64,000 nt of DNA from assembly GCF_028473605.1 (NCBI RefSeq), contig NZ_CP097267.1, positions 461,501 to 525,500 on the forward strand. The letters are read 5' to 3'. The notes beneath the pieces are model-generated. The model saw only the letters and a list, made by a program, of their open reading frames with translations, was not told where the DNA came from and did not search any database. The stretch's first letter is position 1; the number at the start of each line of letters is the position of its first letter. This DNA is from Acidovorax sp. NCPPB 3576 (lineage in GTDB: Bacteria; Pseudomonadota; Gammaproteobacteria; Burkholderiales; Burkholderiaceae_C). Position numbers and translations under genes: made by a program. This document shows, in pieces, positions 52,277 to 62,087 of the stretch.

Positions 52277-53046
52277 AGGCGATCATCCTGGCGGGCGGGC
52301 TCGGTTCACGGCTCAGCGAAGAAACCCTGCAAAAACCCAAGCCCATGGTGGAGATCGGCGGCAAGCCGATCCTCTGGCACATCATGAAGATGTACTCGCA
52401 CCACGGCATCAACGACTTCGTGATCTGCTGCGGCTACAAGGGCTACATGATCAAGGAATACTTCGCCAACTATTTCCTGCACATGTCGGACGTGACCTTC
52501 GATCTGGCCAACAACCGCATGGAAGTGCATGGGCGCTATGCCGAGCCCTGGCGGGTCACGCTGGTGGACACGGGCGAGGCGACGATGACCGGAGGGCGGC
52601 TCAAGCGCGTGGGCGAATACGTGCGCGGCGAAGAGGCCTTCTGCTTCACCTATGGTGACGGCGTGAGCGACATCGACATCGGCGCGCTCATCGCGTTCCA
52701 CCGCAATGCAGGCGTGCTCGCCACGCTGATGGCCACACCGCCACCCGGTCGGTTCGGTGCGCTGGATTTGGACGAGCAGCAATACGTCACGCTGTTCAAG
52801 GAAAAGCCGGAGGGCGATGGCGGCCTGATCAACGGCGGGTTCTTCGTGCTGTCGCCCCGGGTGCTGGACCTGATCGCTGACGACAGCACCGTGTGGGAGC
52901 GCGAGCCGCTGGAGGTCTTGTCGCAGCGCAAACAGCTTGCCGCCTATCGCCATCCCGGCTTTTGGCAACCCATGGACACCCTGCGCGACAAAATGCTGCT
53001 GGAAACATTGTGGACACAGGAAAAGGCGCCATGGAAAACCTGGTGA
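52273..53046 (+). CDS. rfbF: Glucose-1-phosphate cytidylyltransferase RfbF
   Basis: This 257-residue protein is exactly the family length. It makes CDP-glucose, the first step of CDP-dideoxyhexose synthesis. The nucleotide-binding [16 protein letters not shown] is followed by [18 protein letters not shown] and [12 protein letters not shown], and the late [12 protein letters not shown] is diagnostic. It overlaps the aminotransferase gene by four bases and rfbG by 16. Confidence 0.95.
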   Translation: MKAIILAGGLGSRLSEETLQKPKPMVEIGGKPILWHIMKMYSHHGINDFVICCGYKGYMIKEYFANYFLHMSDVTFDLANNRMEVHGRYAEPWRVTLVDTGEATMTGGRLKRVGEYVRGEEAFCFTYGDGVSDIDIGALIAFHRNAGVLATLMATPPPGRFGALDLDEQQYVTLFKEKPEGDGGLINGGFFVLSPRVLDLIADDSTVWEREPLEVLSQRKQLAAYRHPGFWQPMDTLRDKMLLETLWTQEKAPWKTW

Positions 53047-54173
53047 ATTTCGCTGTGGATGCGGCGTTTTGGCGGGGGCGGCGCGTCTTCTTGACGGGTC
53101 ACACCGGCTTCAAGGGAGGCTGGCTCAGCCTGTGGCTGCAGACTTTGGGAGCGCAAGTGACCGGGTTCGCCTTGGCGCCGCAGGCGCTGTCGCTGTTTCG
53201 TCTGGGCCGGGTGGAGCGAGGGATGCAATCCATCATTGCCAACGTACAGGACGGGGTAGCGCTGCAGGACGCTTTGAGTTCCAGTGGCGCGGAGGTCGTC
53301 ATTCACATGGCGGCTCAGCCGCTGGTGCGTCAAGGGTACGCGGAGCCTGTGGAAACTTACGCTACGAACGTCATGGGGACGGTGCACCTGCTGCAAGCGG
53401 TGCGTGCCACGGCCAGCGTACGGGCGGTCGTCGTGGTGACGACAGACAAATGTTATGAAAACCGGGAGTGGGCCTGGGGATACCGTGAAAACGACGCGTT
53501 GGGTGGGCGTGATCCCTACAGCAACAGCAAGGCTTGCGCCGAGTTGGTCGCGCAGAGTTTTCGGGACTCCTTTTTTCCGGTGGAGCGTTTTGCGGACCAT
53601 CGGGTGGCCATCGCCACGGCCCGCGCGGGCAACGTGATCGGCGGCGGCGACTGGGCGGCGAACCGGCTGGTGCCGGATTTTCTGCGGGCCGCGGAAGGGG
53701 GTGACGTGCTGGAGTTGCGCTATCCCCACGCGGTCCGCCCCTGGCAGCATGTTTTGGAGCCGCTGGCCGGCTACCTCCGGCTGTTGCAGCGGCTGGTGGA
53801 ACTGGGGCCGGAGGTTTCGGGGGCGTGGAACTTCGGCCCAACGGACGACGGCCTGCAGACCGTGGGCGAAGTCGTGCGTCAACTGGCTTCCTGCTGGCCT
53901 GAGTCCGTGAACGTGCGCTACGGCGATGGGCAACCGTCTGCGCACGAAACCAGCGTGCTTCGGTTGGACAGCAGCAAGGCGCGCGCAAACCTGGGATGGC
54001 TGCCGCGCTGGACCTTGGAGCGCGCTTTGCGCAATACGGCGGACTGGCACCTTGCACACCGTAGGGGAAACTGCATGGACGCCGTAACCCGCCAACAAAT
54101 CGCTCAATACACCACCGCCCCGGTCACCGAGCTTTCGGCGGCGCGGACCCTTCACGCAACCTCTCTCACCTGA
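53031..54173 (+). CDS. rfbG: CDP-glucose 4,6-dehydratase RfbG
   Basis: This 380-residue short-chain dehydrogenase makes CDP-4-keto-6-deoxyglucose. The dinucleotide motif is [18 protein letters not shown], typical of Rfb[18 protein letters not shown] carries part of the active site, and [13 protein letters not shown] carries the YxxxK pair. It starts inside the end of rfbF. Its stop overlaps the rfbH start as TGATG. Confidence 0.95.
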   Translation: MENLVNFAVDAAFWRGRRVFLTGHTGFKGGWLSLWLQTLGAQVTGFALAPQALSLFRLGRVERGMQSIIANVQDGVALQDALSSSGAEVVIHMAAQPLVRQGYAEPVETYATNVMGTVHLLQAVRATASVRAVVVVTTDKCYENREWAWGYRENDALGGRDPYSNSKACAELVAQSFRDSFFPVERFADHRVAIATARAGNVIGGGDWAANRLVPDFLRAAEGGDVLELRYPHAVRPWQHVLEPLAGYLRLLQRLVELGPEVSGAWNFGPTDDGLQTVGEVVRQLASCWPESVNVRYGDGQPSAHETSVLRLDSSKARANLGWLPRWTLERALRNTADWHLAHRRGNCMDAVTRQQIAQYTTAPVTELSAARTLHATSLT

Positions 54174-55492
54174 TGGACCGACTGAGCCAGATTCGCGAAC
54201 AGATCGCCACCCTTGTCCAGGAATACGCCGCGCGCGCCTACCGGCCTCAGCCCTTTCTGCCTGGCGCCTCCAACGTGGCGGTGTCAGGCAAGGTCATTGG
54301 AGAGGGGGAGTTGCAGAACATGGTATCTGCTGCGTTGGACGGGTGGCTGACCACGGGACGATTCAACGAGGCGTTCGAAGCGCGCATGCGGGCCTTTCTG
54401 GGCGTAGAGCACGTGATGACTACCAACAGTGGCTCATCTGCCAACCTGCTGGCCTTTTCTGCTTTGACTTCCCCCATGCTGGGCGACCGCAGGGTGCGCC
54501 CTGGCGACGAGGTGATCGGTGTGGCGGCGGGTTTTCCGACGACCGTCAACCCCATCCTGCAGGCGGGGGCCGTGCCCGTGTTCGTCGATGTGGAACTGGG
54601 CACCTATAACGTGGATGTCCAGCAATTGGACGCAGCGATCTCCCCAAAAACCAAAGCCATCATGCTGGCGCATACGCTGGGCAATCCGTTCAATCTGCGC
54701 GCCGTGCAGGCCTTGTGCCGCAAGCATGGGTTGTGGCTCATCGAGGACTGCTGCGATGCCCTGGGCTCCACTTATGACGGCCGTCTGGTGGGTACCTTTG
54801 GCGACATCGGGACGCTCAGCTTCTATCCCGCGCACCACATCACGATGGGCGAAGGCGGTGCGGTGTTCACCAACGACGACACACTGGCCCGTATCGTCAC
54901 TTCTTTCAGGGACTGGGGACGCGATTGCTACTGCGAACCTGGTAAGGACAACACCTGCGGCCGGCGATATGAATGGCAACTGGGCGACCTGCCCGCAGGA
55001 TACGACCACAAGTACACCTACTCCCACATAGGCTACAACCTGAAGATCACCGATATGCAGGCCGCATGCGCCCTGGCGCAGATGGACCGCCTGCCCGGTT
55101 TCATCGCCGCGCGGCAGACCAATTTCCACCACCTGTACGAGCGGCTCGAAAGCTGCGAAGAATTCATGATCTTGCCCCGGCCGACCGAAGGGTCCGTTCC
55201 GTCTTGGTTCGGCTTTCCCCTGACATTGCGTGAAGCTGCGGGAAGCCGGCGCGTCGATTTGCTGCAGTATCTGGAGCAAAGCCGTATCGGCACCCGACTG
55301 CTCTTCGCTGGAAATCTGACGCGTCAACCCTGCATGCAAGGGCAGCACTATCGTGTGGCCGGCCCGCTGACCCAGAGCGACGCCATCATGAATGACACTT
55401 TCTGGATCGGCTTGCACCCGGGATTGAGCATGGACATGCTGGACTTCATGGCTGACCGGATCGAATCGTATTTCGGTCTGCACTTTCAATGA
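54173..55492 (+). CDS. rfbH: CDP-4-keto-6-deoxyglucose 3-dehydrase RfbH (E1)
   Basis: This 439-residue B6- and iron-sulfur-dependent enzyme removes the 3-hydroxyl. It has the fold of sugar aminotransferases, but the catalytic lysine is replaced by histidine ([18 protein letters not shown]), the hallmark of E1. The cysteines in [20 protein letters not shown] are placed like the [2Fe-2S] ligands. It normally needs a flavin reductase (E3), which is not in the window. It overlaps rfbG by one base. Confidence 0.93.
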   Translation: MDRLSQIREQIATLVQEYAARAYRPQPFLPGASNVAVSGKVIGEGELQNMVSAALDGWLTTGRFNEAFEARMRAFLGVEHVMTTNSGSSANLLAFSALTSPMLGDRRVRPGDEVIGVAAGFPTTVNPILQAGAVPVFVDVELGTYNVDVQQLDAAISPKTKAIMLAHTLGNPFNLRAVQALCRKHGLWLIEDCCDALGSTYDGRLVGTFGDIGTLSFYPAHHITMGEGGAVFTNDDTLARIVTSFRDWGRDCYCEPGKDNTCGRRYEWQLGDLPAGYDHKYTYSHIGYNLKITDMQAACALAQMDRLPGFIAARQTNFHHLYERLESCEEFMILPRPTEGSVPSWFGFPLTLREAAGSRRVDLLQYLEQSRIGTRLLFAGNLTRQPCMQGQHYRVAGPLTQSDAIMNDTFWIGLHPGLSMDMLDFMADRIESYFGLHFQ

Positions 55493-55532
55493 GCAAGTAC
55501 TCCGTACCCGCCTTGATGCGACGCTTTGGCCC

Positions 55533-56093
55533 ATGAGAATCGAACCCATGCCGCTGCCGGGCTGCTACCAGATCCATCCCCACGTGCTGGCCGATCCACG
55601 GGGCCATTTCGTCAAGACCTTTCAGTCGTCCGCCTTCCGTGCCCACGGATTGGCAGACAATTTCGCCGAAACCTTCTACAGCGTATCGCGTAAGGGGGTG
55701 CTGCGTGGCTTTCACTTCCAAGTGCCTCCGCATGAGCATGCGAAGCTCGTTTATTGCACGGCGGGGGCTGTACTCGATGCGGTGGTGGACATCCGCCGCG
55801 GCTCTCCCACAGAAGCGCAATTCACGACCTTCGAACTGATCGCCGAACATGCCGCCATGGTTTACATTCCGGCCGGGTTCGCCCATGCCTTCTATGCCTT
55901 GACGGACAGCGCTACCGTGGCTTACCAAGTGACCACCGAATTTGCGCCCGAACATGATGCCGGGGTACGCTGGGATTCCTTTGGCGTACCTTGGCCCGAC
56001 CCCAATCCCATCCTGTCTGCCAAGGATATGGCGCTACCGCTCTGGCAGGACTTCGACACTCCCTTTACTCTGGCAAGCGCCCCCAAAGACTGA
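55533..56093 (+). CDS. RmlC-like nucleotide-sugar epimerase
   Basis: This 186-residue cupin-fold protein has the RmlC core: DPRGHFVKTFQ, VLRGFHFQVPPHEHAKLVYC (with the catalytic histidine), DAVVDIRRGSPT and IPAGFAHAFYAL. RmlC epimerises dTDP-sugars at C3 and C5; in CDP-sugar clusters a relative epimerises the CDP-keto sugar, as in ascarylose synthesis (E_ep). The lack of other dTDP-rhamnose genes here favours the CDP-sugar role. It follows rfbH by 40 bases. Confidence 0.8.
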   Translation: MRIEPMPLPGCYQIHPHVLADPRGHFVKTFQSSAFRAHGLADNFAETFYSVSRKGVLRGFHFQVPPHEHAKLVYCTAGAVLDAVVDIRRGSPTEAQFTTFELIAEHAAMVYIPAGFAHAFYALTDSATVAYQVTTEFAPEHDAGVRWDSFGVPWPDPNPILSAKDMALPLWQDFDTPFTLASAPKD

Positions 56094-56095
56094 CG

Positions 56096-56947
56096 ATGCA
56101 TCTTTTCATCACGGGCGGAACCGGCTTTATCGGTGGCCACCTGCTCGACGCATTGGGGAAGACGGCGCACCGCACGACGGCGCTGTGCAGAAGGCCGGAG
56201 CAAGCTGCCCAACGGCCGGCCGAGAGGCGCACTTGGATATGCAAACCGATGGATGCTCTGGAGGCGGCCGATCTGCGCGGCGTCGATGTGCTGGTGCATC
56301 TTGCGTCCACTGATGTTCCCCCCCGCCCTTCGGAATGGCAGCGGCTTTTTTATTGGAATGTCGATGTGCTCGTGCGGGTGCTTTTGGCCGCGCAGTCGGG
56401 CGGGGTGCGCCGGGTAGTCGTCGCGGGCACTTTCGCGGAGTACGGTCGCTCGTTCGAGAAGTACGATGCCATGCCCTGCGATGCGCCGTTGCTGCCTACT
56501 TATGGATATGCTGCGTCCAAGGCCGCGGCGTTCCAGGTGGCCAGTGCCTTTGCCATCGAACGCGGAATCGAAATGTGCTACCTGCGTATTTTCTCGGCCT
56601 TCGGCGAGGGGCAATATGCGCAGAACTTTTGGCCTGCTTTAAAGAAGGCGGCCTTGGAGGGCGAGGACTTTCCCATGACCCCTGGTGAGCAGGTGCGGGA
56701 CTACGTCGATGTAGAGCAGGTCGCGAGGGCTTTTTTATGCGCTGCCGAATCTGGCGGTGTGCAGGCAGGCGTGCCCTGGGTGCGCAATGTGGGCTCGGGC
56801 GTTCCGGTGTCCATGAAAGCGTTCGCCGAGCATTGGTGGTCGGTCTGGAATGCGCCGGGCCGGCTGCTGGTGGGGGCCTTGCCATACCGGCCCAACGAAC
56901 TCATGCGCTGCGTTCCGCGCCCCGGTGTCGATTTGCTGGTGGGTTGA
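56096..56947 (+). CDS. SDR nucleotide-sugar reductase/epimerase
   Basis: This 283-residue short-chain dehydrogenase has the NAD(P) motif HLFITGGTGFIGGHLL and the catalytic TYGYAASKAAAF (YxxxK). It ends the plus-strand operon, two bases after the epimerase gene. The position makes it the likely 4-ketoreductase giving the final CDP-3,6-dideoxyhexose (paratose-, abequose- or ascarylose-type). An epimerase role is also possible. The next genes face it from the other strand. Confidence 0.75.
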   Translation: MHLFITGGTGFIGGHLLDALGKTAHRTTALCRRPEQAAQRPAERRTWICKPMDALEAADLRGVDVLVHLASTDVPPRPSEWQRLFYWNVDVLVRVLLAAQSGGVRRVVVAGTFAEYGRSFEKYDAMPCDAPLLPTYGYAASKAAAFQVASAFAIERGIEMCYLRIFSAFGEGQYAQNFWPALKKAALEGEDFPMTPGEQVRDYVDVEQVARAFLCAAESGGVQAGVPWVRNVGSGVPVSMKAFAEHWWSVWNAPGRLLVGALPYRPNELMRCVPRPGVDLLVG

Positions 56948-56973
56948 AGCCAGCCTGTGCTGCGCGGCGGCGA

Positions 56974-58257
56974 TCAGGTGGCCGATGCGAGCACCCGGCG
57001 TGCGGTGTCTGCGCCACTCTGGAACGCCTGGTGGCTCCACAGATAGTCCCACTCGCCGAAACGGCCAGCGCAAGCGATGCCCATGCTGCCTAGCCAAGTG
57101 CGCACGCGGTCGCGGCGTTGTTCCATGCCTTGCTCGAACAGCACGTTGGCATAGGGCACATGGTGGTGGTGGGACACGGCGATATCGGCGTTGGTCGCGA
57201 AACCCCATTTCTCCAGGGCTTGAGCGCAGTCGCGCTGCAGTGCCTCTGCGCTTTGCATCATCGGTCGGCGGCTCGAGCCGTAGATTTCGAACTGGATGGA
57301 GGAGCATCCTGGCGGACAGTTGTCGGCCGACTGCATTCCCGGGCAACTGGCACGGGCTGCCATCACGTCATCGTCGTAAATGTAGAACCACAAGTCCTTG
57401 AACACATTCGGCCGTGCGACGCCAATGCAAATCAGGTCCACCGTGGTCGCCACGAGGCTCTGGGCATCTGCTTGAATCGCGTCCGGTATGCCATCCACCA
57501 TACCGGCTAGCACGGGCAAGGGCAGGGTGGAAATCAAGTGGTTGTAGCGTGTGACATGACCGTTGGTGAAATGCAAGTGTCTGCTCTGTGCATCGATGCG
57601 GCAGAGGCTATGGTCCAGCCGGATATCGGCCTTTGTAATCAGGGGCTCGATGAAGGCGCGGTAGCCACCACGTTCGGGGTATCGCATTTGCGGTGCGTAA
57701 TACACGCTGGGCGTGTCGTCCGTCATTGCTCCGCGTAGCACCTCGTCCAGCGCCGGGCGGTGAATGCGGGGGCCGATCCAGTCAATGCCCATGACCTCTG
57801 CAGGTACCGTCCAGTATTTTTCGGTGTAGCGCTCGGCATAGCGTGCCGAAAGCGCCCTGCCGTACTGGCTCACCAGCCAGTCCTTGTAGTGGCCCGGCCT
57901 GGTGTCAGGCCGCTCTACGAAACCGCGCACGAGTTCCACGCGTTGGTCCACCGGCAAGGGGTGCAGGTTGTTCTGCACCGGATGCTTGAGCCAGTAAGGG
58001 TGCTCCACGCAGCGCGGGCTGGGCGTGAATGCCGCGTGCGCTGTCTGGTCGAAGAATGCCCGCGCCTCTGGCTGGTCGGCGAATGACAGGTGCACTGCGC
58101 GGTCGAAGCGATACCCCTGAACCTCAATCGAATCGAGCAGCCCCCCTGCGCGAGGCGCTGCTTCATACATCACGCAGTCGTGACCGAGCGCTGCGGCTGC
58201 GTGATTGGCGGCCAGGCCCGCTATTCCTGCGCCCAGCACGGTCAGTGACGCGGTCAT
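56974..58257 (-). CDS. FAD-dependent oxidoreductase (protoporphyrinogen oxidase/UGM-like)
   Basis: This 427-residue flavoprotein has the dinucleotide motif SLTVLGAGIAGLAANHAAAA followed by YEAAPRAGGLLDSIEVQGY. The layout resembles amine-oxidase-type proteins found in polysaccharide clusters, including relatives of UDP-galactopyranose mutase. The middle part (KYWTVPAEVMGIDWIGPRI) is typical of the cluster-associated group. Its start at 58257 has no strong ribosome-binding site, and the longer frame overlaps the neighbouring gene. It may act on a lipid-linked or nucleotide-linked sugar. Confidence 0.65.
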   Translation of the reverse strand: MTASLTVLGAGIAGLAANHAAAALGHDCVMYEAAPRAGGLLDSIEVQGYRFDRAVHLSFADQPEARAFFDQTAHAAFTPSPRCVEHPYWLKHPVQNNLHPLPVDQRVELVRGFVERPDTRPGHYKDWLVSQYGRALSARYAERYTEKYWTVPAEVMGIDWIGPRIHRPALDEVLRGAMTDDTPSVYYAPQMRYPERGGYRAFIEPLITKADIRLDHSLCRIDAQSRHLHFTNGHVTRYNHLISTLPLPVLAGMVDGIPDAIQADAQSLVATTVDLICIGVARPNVFKDLWFYIYDDDVMAARASCPGMQSADNCPPGCSSIQFEIYGSSRRPMMQSAEALQRDCAQALEKWGFATNADIAVSHHHHVPYANVLFEQGMEQRRDRVRTWLGSMGIACAGRFGEWDYLWSHQAFQSGADTARRVLASAT

Positions 58258-58303
58258 CGCCGACCTTGATGGCTGTACGGCAGGTAAAAGCAGGGAGCGA
58301 AAG

Positions 58304-59575
58304 TCATCCGACCCGGCGGGCAAAAAAATCCCCCATCGCCATGCCGGAGGCGGACACGTTGCGCAACTGCTCCAGCGTGCCCTCGAAATCGCCCTGCATT
58401 TCCCGCCACCAGCCCAGCGAGGGCTCCAGCATGGGGCGCAGCTTCAGGTTGAAAAGCGGCACGTGCTTGATCGAGAACATGTGGGTGTCGGAATCGATCT
58501 CCATCAGCCGGTCACGGGCGAAGCGATAGGCGTCCTCCAATGTGTCCGCTGGATATCCTAGCGTCTGCGCGTAGTGCATCCACAAAGAAGACTCATAGGA
58601 CAGGTGCCGGAAATCCAGAAACGGCATGTTCAGGAAGGCCGGATCGGCCAGCGAGGCTGGGAAACTTTCCGCGCCGCGGAGGTCTTCGGGCATGGACCAA
58701 AGTTGCGCCATGTCCTCGGCACGCGCGATCATCAGTTTGTCAGAGAAATGGAACGGCATGTAGGCCCATGAAGCCTGCAGCAGAACGCCCATCTTTCCCG
58801 GGTTTTTGTCACCATTGCCGAACAGCCGCTCCAATGTGCGATAGACCGATCCGACCAGGACGGCATCGGTGCGCAGCCGCACGACATAGCGCACTCCGGC
58901 CTTCAGCATCAGTTGGCTGCCAGCCTTGCACGATCGGGTGACGTAATTGCGGGTGTCGTAGCCGTTGGGAGGTGGGGGCTCGATTTGCACAAGTTCATCC
59001 ACCCAGGGGCGGCAGGCTTTCACCAGTTCCGGGTCTTCCGTTGTCCATGTGACCAGCGCAAGGTGCGATGCGGGGTAGCGCATGCGATGGTAGGCCAGCG
59101 CGAGCAACGTGAACTCAGTGATCGGCCCCTGCATGAACAGGCCCAGTTCCGCCGATCGTATGGCTGGCGCCTTTTCGAGTCGCATACCACCTCGGACAGC
59201 GCCCTGGAATGCCTGCAATTCCTCAATTACACCTGCGTCGTCGCCAAAATCCACCGCGCGCACTGTGCGGTAGTTGCCATAGGTGTTGCGGATGGCGTTC
59301 ATGATTTCCGGTGCATAGGCAGAGAAAACCACGACCAACACATCGTCGTGTTTTTCCTGCAGCAAGGCTTCGGGCGGGCGGACCGGGACGCCGTGGAGCG
59401 TCGTTCCCTGGTTCTCCTGCCGAGGGCAGATCGTGTATTCCAGCGACAGACCGGTATGTGGAAAGTAGTCGCGAAAAGCCTGCCCAGCGCCCCAGCCGAT
59501 CAAGCGGATCTTGGTCAGGTCGATGTCGGCGTATTTCATGAGGACGCGGGAGAGTCCTCCTCGGACGATGGCCAT
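58304..59575 (-). CDS. WavE-like polysaccharide biosynthesis protein
   Basis: This 423-residue protein has two parts. Residues 18-110 (KIRLIGWGAGQAFRDYF) are a Rossmann-like domain often fused to sugar-modifying enzymes. The rest (from about 145, LGLFMQGPITEFTLLALAYH, then LALVTWTTEDPEL and LKAGVRYVVRLRTDAVLV) resembles WavE, a protein of LPS core and O-antigen clusters that is thought to be a glycosyltransferase. The RTDAVL stretch could hold a metal ligand. A CTGGAG ribosome-binding site supports the 59575 start. It belongs to the minus-strand glycan set. Confidence 0.65.
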   Translation of the reverse strand: MAIVRGGLSRVLMKYADIDLTKIRLIGWGAGQAFRDYFPHTGLSLEYTICPRQENQGTTLHGVPVRPPEALLQEKHDDVLVVVFSAYAPEIMNAIRNTYGNYRTVRAVDFGDDAGVIEELQAFQGAVRGGMRLEKAPAIRSAELGLFMQGPITEFTLLALAYHRMRYPASHLALVTWTTEDPELVKACRPWVDELVQIEPPPPNGYDTRNYVTRSCKAGSQLMLKAGVRYVVRLRTDAVLVGSVYRTLERLFGNGDKNPGKMGVLLQASWAYMPFHFSDKLMIARAEDMAQLWSMPEDLRGAESFPASLADPAFLNMPFLDFRHLSYESSLWMHYAQTLGYPADTLEDAYRFARDRLMEIDSDTHMFSIKHVPLFNLKLRPMLEPSLGWWREMQGDFEGTLEQLRNVSASGMAMGDFFARRVG

Positions 59576-59623
59576 GGTGACTCCAGAGAATGATGGCGGT
59601 GCGCAAGAATCCGTTAGCTGAGA

Positions 59624-60892
59624 TCAGTAGAAATAAAGGCAACTATCCCATCGGTCCTCTGTGTGGTGCCGTAAGCCCAGTTGGTAGCCAGGGGCAATGC
59701 CATCGATGTAGGCAGGAAGATCCAGCAGGTCTGTCGCCCTGTGATAAGCCGAGACTGCCAACTTGGGTTTCCCTGTTTGAATCGCCTTGATGCCGCCCTT
59801 TAACGCTGGCAGCTCGAACCCTTCGATGTCCATTTTGATGAAGGTGGGTATGTCATCGATGATGTTGTCGATGGGACGGAGCAACACCTTCTCGAGTTTG
59901 GCGGTGGGATCGCTCATCGCAATGGACCCGCTATGTCCACCTTGATGATGAAAAGGCGCCTCAGCCTCTGTTGCTCCGACCGCGACAGGATGCAGAGACA
60001 GTTTCTCCTCTATGGCACTGCCCGCGTGGGAGCGGATCAATTTCCGCAGGGTTTCAACGTTGAAACGGTCTGGCTCAATCATCCAAGAGTGTGAAAAACG
60101 TCCTCTGGTGATACCTATCAAAGCCGTGGTGGATTCACCAATGGATGCGCCACAGTCCACCAGCTTCTCATGGTCTGTCAGGCAGAAAAGGCCGGAGCGG
60201 AAATACAGGCTTGAATATGGTCGGGAGATATTCAGGTGGTACTCTGGATTGCAGGTCAGGTGAAATGCCAGCAGGCCTGCAAGGGTTTCTGCGGAATATG
60301 GATCGGAAAATCTGCGTTGCAGTACTTCGAACTCTTCAAACCTTGCAGAGATCACGGGTGCCCAGTCAGTGACTCGGTGGTCCACCACGTCGTTCAAACC
60401 CATCATGCGAACGGCTTGCTCGTGGTTCAGAAAAACGATGTCGTGCTTTTGGCACAAGGTTTCAAAGAATCGTCGCGAATGATCGAAGCGGCAGCAATTG
60501 ATGGCGATGATGTCGGGATCTTTTGCCACCATTTCGACAAGCCGAGCACTGGTGATTAATGAAATTCCATGAAAAAGCCCACCTTTGGGCGACTGAAAAT
60601 CGTCCACTACGTGCAACACCCGTCCTTTGCCAGCGACGATCGAAATGAAGACAGCAGCGAAATCCTTGGTACCTAGCAGGATGAAATGTGTTTCTCCGCT
60701 CTTTCTTGCAAAGATGTCCAAAGCCCGCTCGGGAACGCAGAAGAGAGGGTTTTTACGATATAGCCCTAACGCTTGCAGCAGGATGTCTTGAGCCGAAAGA
60801 GTGTGAAGGTTCAGCCTCATGACCAGAGGCGCCGAATTTTTCAGCACCTCGCGCGTCATGATCGCAGCAGAGCTTGGCTTGAGAGGAATCAT
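59624..60892 (-). CDS. FkbM family methyltransferase (copy A)
   Basis: This 422-residue protein has an N-terminal Rossmann-like domain (about 1-185) and a C-terminal FkbM methyltransferase domain. The SAM motif reads VDCGASIGESTTALIGITRG, and the late TFIKMDIEGFELPALKGG is the FkbM signature. It probably O-methylates a sugar hydroxyl. It overlaps the preceding FkbM gene by four bases and shares its whole layout, so the pair is a duplication. Confidence 0.85.
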   Translation of the reverse strand: MIPLKPSSAAIMTREVLKNSAPLVMRLNLHTLSAQDILLQALGLYRKNPLFCVPERALDIFARKSGETHFILLGTKDFAAVFISIVAGKGRVLHVVDDFQSPKGGLFHGISLITSARLVEMVAKDPDIIAINCCRFDHSRRFFETLCQKHDIVFLNHEQAVRMMGLNDVVDHRVTDWAPVISARFEEFEVLQRRFSDPYSAETLAGLLAFHLTCNPEYHLNISRPYSSLYFRSGLFCLTDHEKLVDCGASIGESTTALIGITRGRFSHSWMIEPDRFNVETLRKLIRSHAGSAIEEKLSLHPVAVGATEAEAPFHHQGGHSGSIAMSDPTAKLEKVLLRPIDNIIDDIPTFIKMDIEGFELPALKGGIKAIQTGKPKLAVSAYHRATDLLDLPAYIDGIAPGYQLGLRHHTEDRWDSCLYFY

Positions 60893-62064
60893 GCGGCCCA
60901 GGCCGGGGCTTCAACGCCCGTAATCGGTGACGCATAGAGAATCAAATCATAGTAGTAGCTACCGTTGTGTTGGCGTAGGCGCAAATGATAATCATCGACG
61001 CTTTTGTCGAGCTGACTGACCACGTCCAGCAGATCATGCGCGTAGTGGTAGACGCATGCCGCGATTCTGGGGCGCTGGTTGGTAATAAGACGAGATGCAC
61101 CTTGCAGAGTCTTGGACTCAAAGCCTTCCACGTCCATCTTCAGGAAGGTGAGTTTTTCCAGCTCATCGTCGAGCTTCGTCGTTTGAACCGTGGCAGTGCC
61201 TGCTGCGGAAACGTAGCTTGAAACGGTGCCTGTTTCCATGAAGCGCAACGTTTGCTTCCGGCTGGAAACCGCTTTATTCACAGGGCGGAAGTTTTCGAGG
61301 GGTAAGGCGGATATACGTTCCAAGACCTCAAAATTGGCGCGATCTGGTTCGAACGCTGTAATACTTTTGTAGTGATAATTTGTGGCTCCTAGAAACTTCG
61401 ACACGATCGGGCCTTGAAAAGCGCCGCAGTCACAGTAATGCTCTTGGCTTCCCAACCGAAAGGTAGAAGGCGCTGCATAACTAGAAAAGTACTCCTCAAT
61501 GGGATTCGCCCAAGTCTGCAACATGTAAGAACGGTCGTAAGTGAGGCGGAACAGCAGATTGGCATAAAGCGTCGCGCGGCTGTGATGGTCAGCAAACCGG
61601 TCTGCCAAGCGCAGGAAATCATCGAGGCGTTCCAACGTCTTGAGGCGGTAATCACCGACCGTCTCATACACCGAAACCATGCCCAACTGTGCCTGTGCAA
61701 TAACGCAGTCTTCCTTCGGGATGCTCGCGCGACGACACAGCTCTGCCATGTGCGACCGATCTGCTGGACTTTCTGAAAAGTCGATAGCTACCGCATTGGC
61801 GTATTGGGCAGCACGCTGCAGAAAGTCCATGCTGCTCCAGCGTGGAGCGCCATGGATGACTGCTTCACAGGACATATCGTCAACGACTGCCACCAAGCCA
61901 GTAGTGGACTTCGCGATTTGAGGACCGTGTGTGGTGCCCAGTAGCGAAGCAGGCGAAAGGATGAAGACCGGCCGGGTCGTGAGGTCGGGAATGGCCGGTT
62001 CTTCAGCCAGTGCAGCAATGGCGAGTAATTGCTGTCTGAGCGATTCCGAGAGTGCTTGGTGCAT
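60889..62064 (-). CDS. FkbM family methyltransferase (copy B)
   Basis: This 391-residue protein has the same layout as the downstream copy. An N-terminal Rossmann-like domain is followed by YCDCGAFQGPIVSKFLGATN, a SAM site with GAFQGP in place of GASIGE, and the LTFLKMDVEGFESKTLQGAS signature. Divergence at the SAM loop and in the N-terminal half suggests another position or acceptor. The two would add two methyl groups to the same glycan. It lies 23 bases after the acyltransferase gene. Confidence 0.85.
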   Translation of the reverse strand: MHQALSESLRQQLLAIAALAEEPAIPDLTTRPVFILSPASLLGTTHGPQIAKSTTGLVAVVDDMSCEAVIHGAPRWSSMDFLQRAAQYANAVAIDFSESPADRSHMAELCRRASIPKEDCVIAQAQLGMVSVYETVGDYRLKTLERLDDFLRLADRFADHHSRATLYANLLFRLTYDRSYMLQTWANPIEEYFSSYAAPSTFRLGSQEHYCDCGAFQGPIVSKFLGATNYHYKSITAFEPDRANFEVLERISALPLENFRPVNKAVSSRKQTLRFMETGTVSSYVSAAGTATVQTTKLDDELEKLTFLKMDVEGFESKTLQGASRLITNQRPRIAACVYHYAHDLLDVVSQLDKSVDDYHLRLRQHNGSYYYDLILYASPITGVEAPAWAA

Positions 62065-62087
62065 GGCGTGCTTTCTTTGCGATGCGG

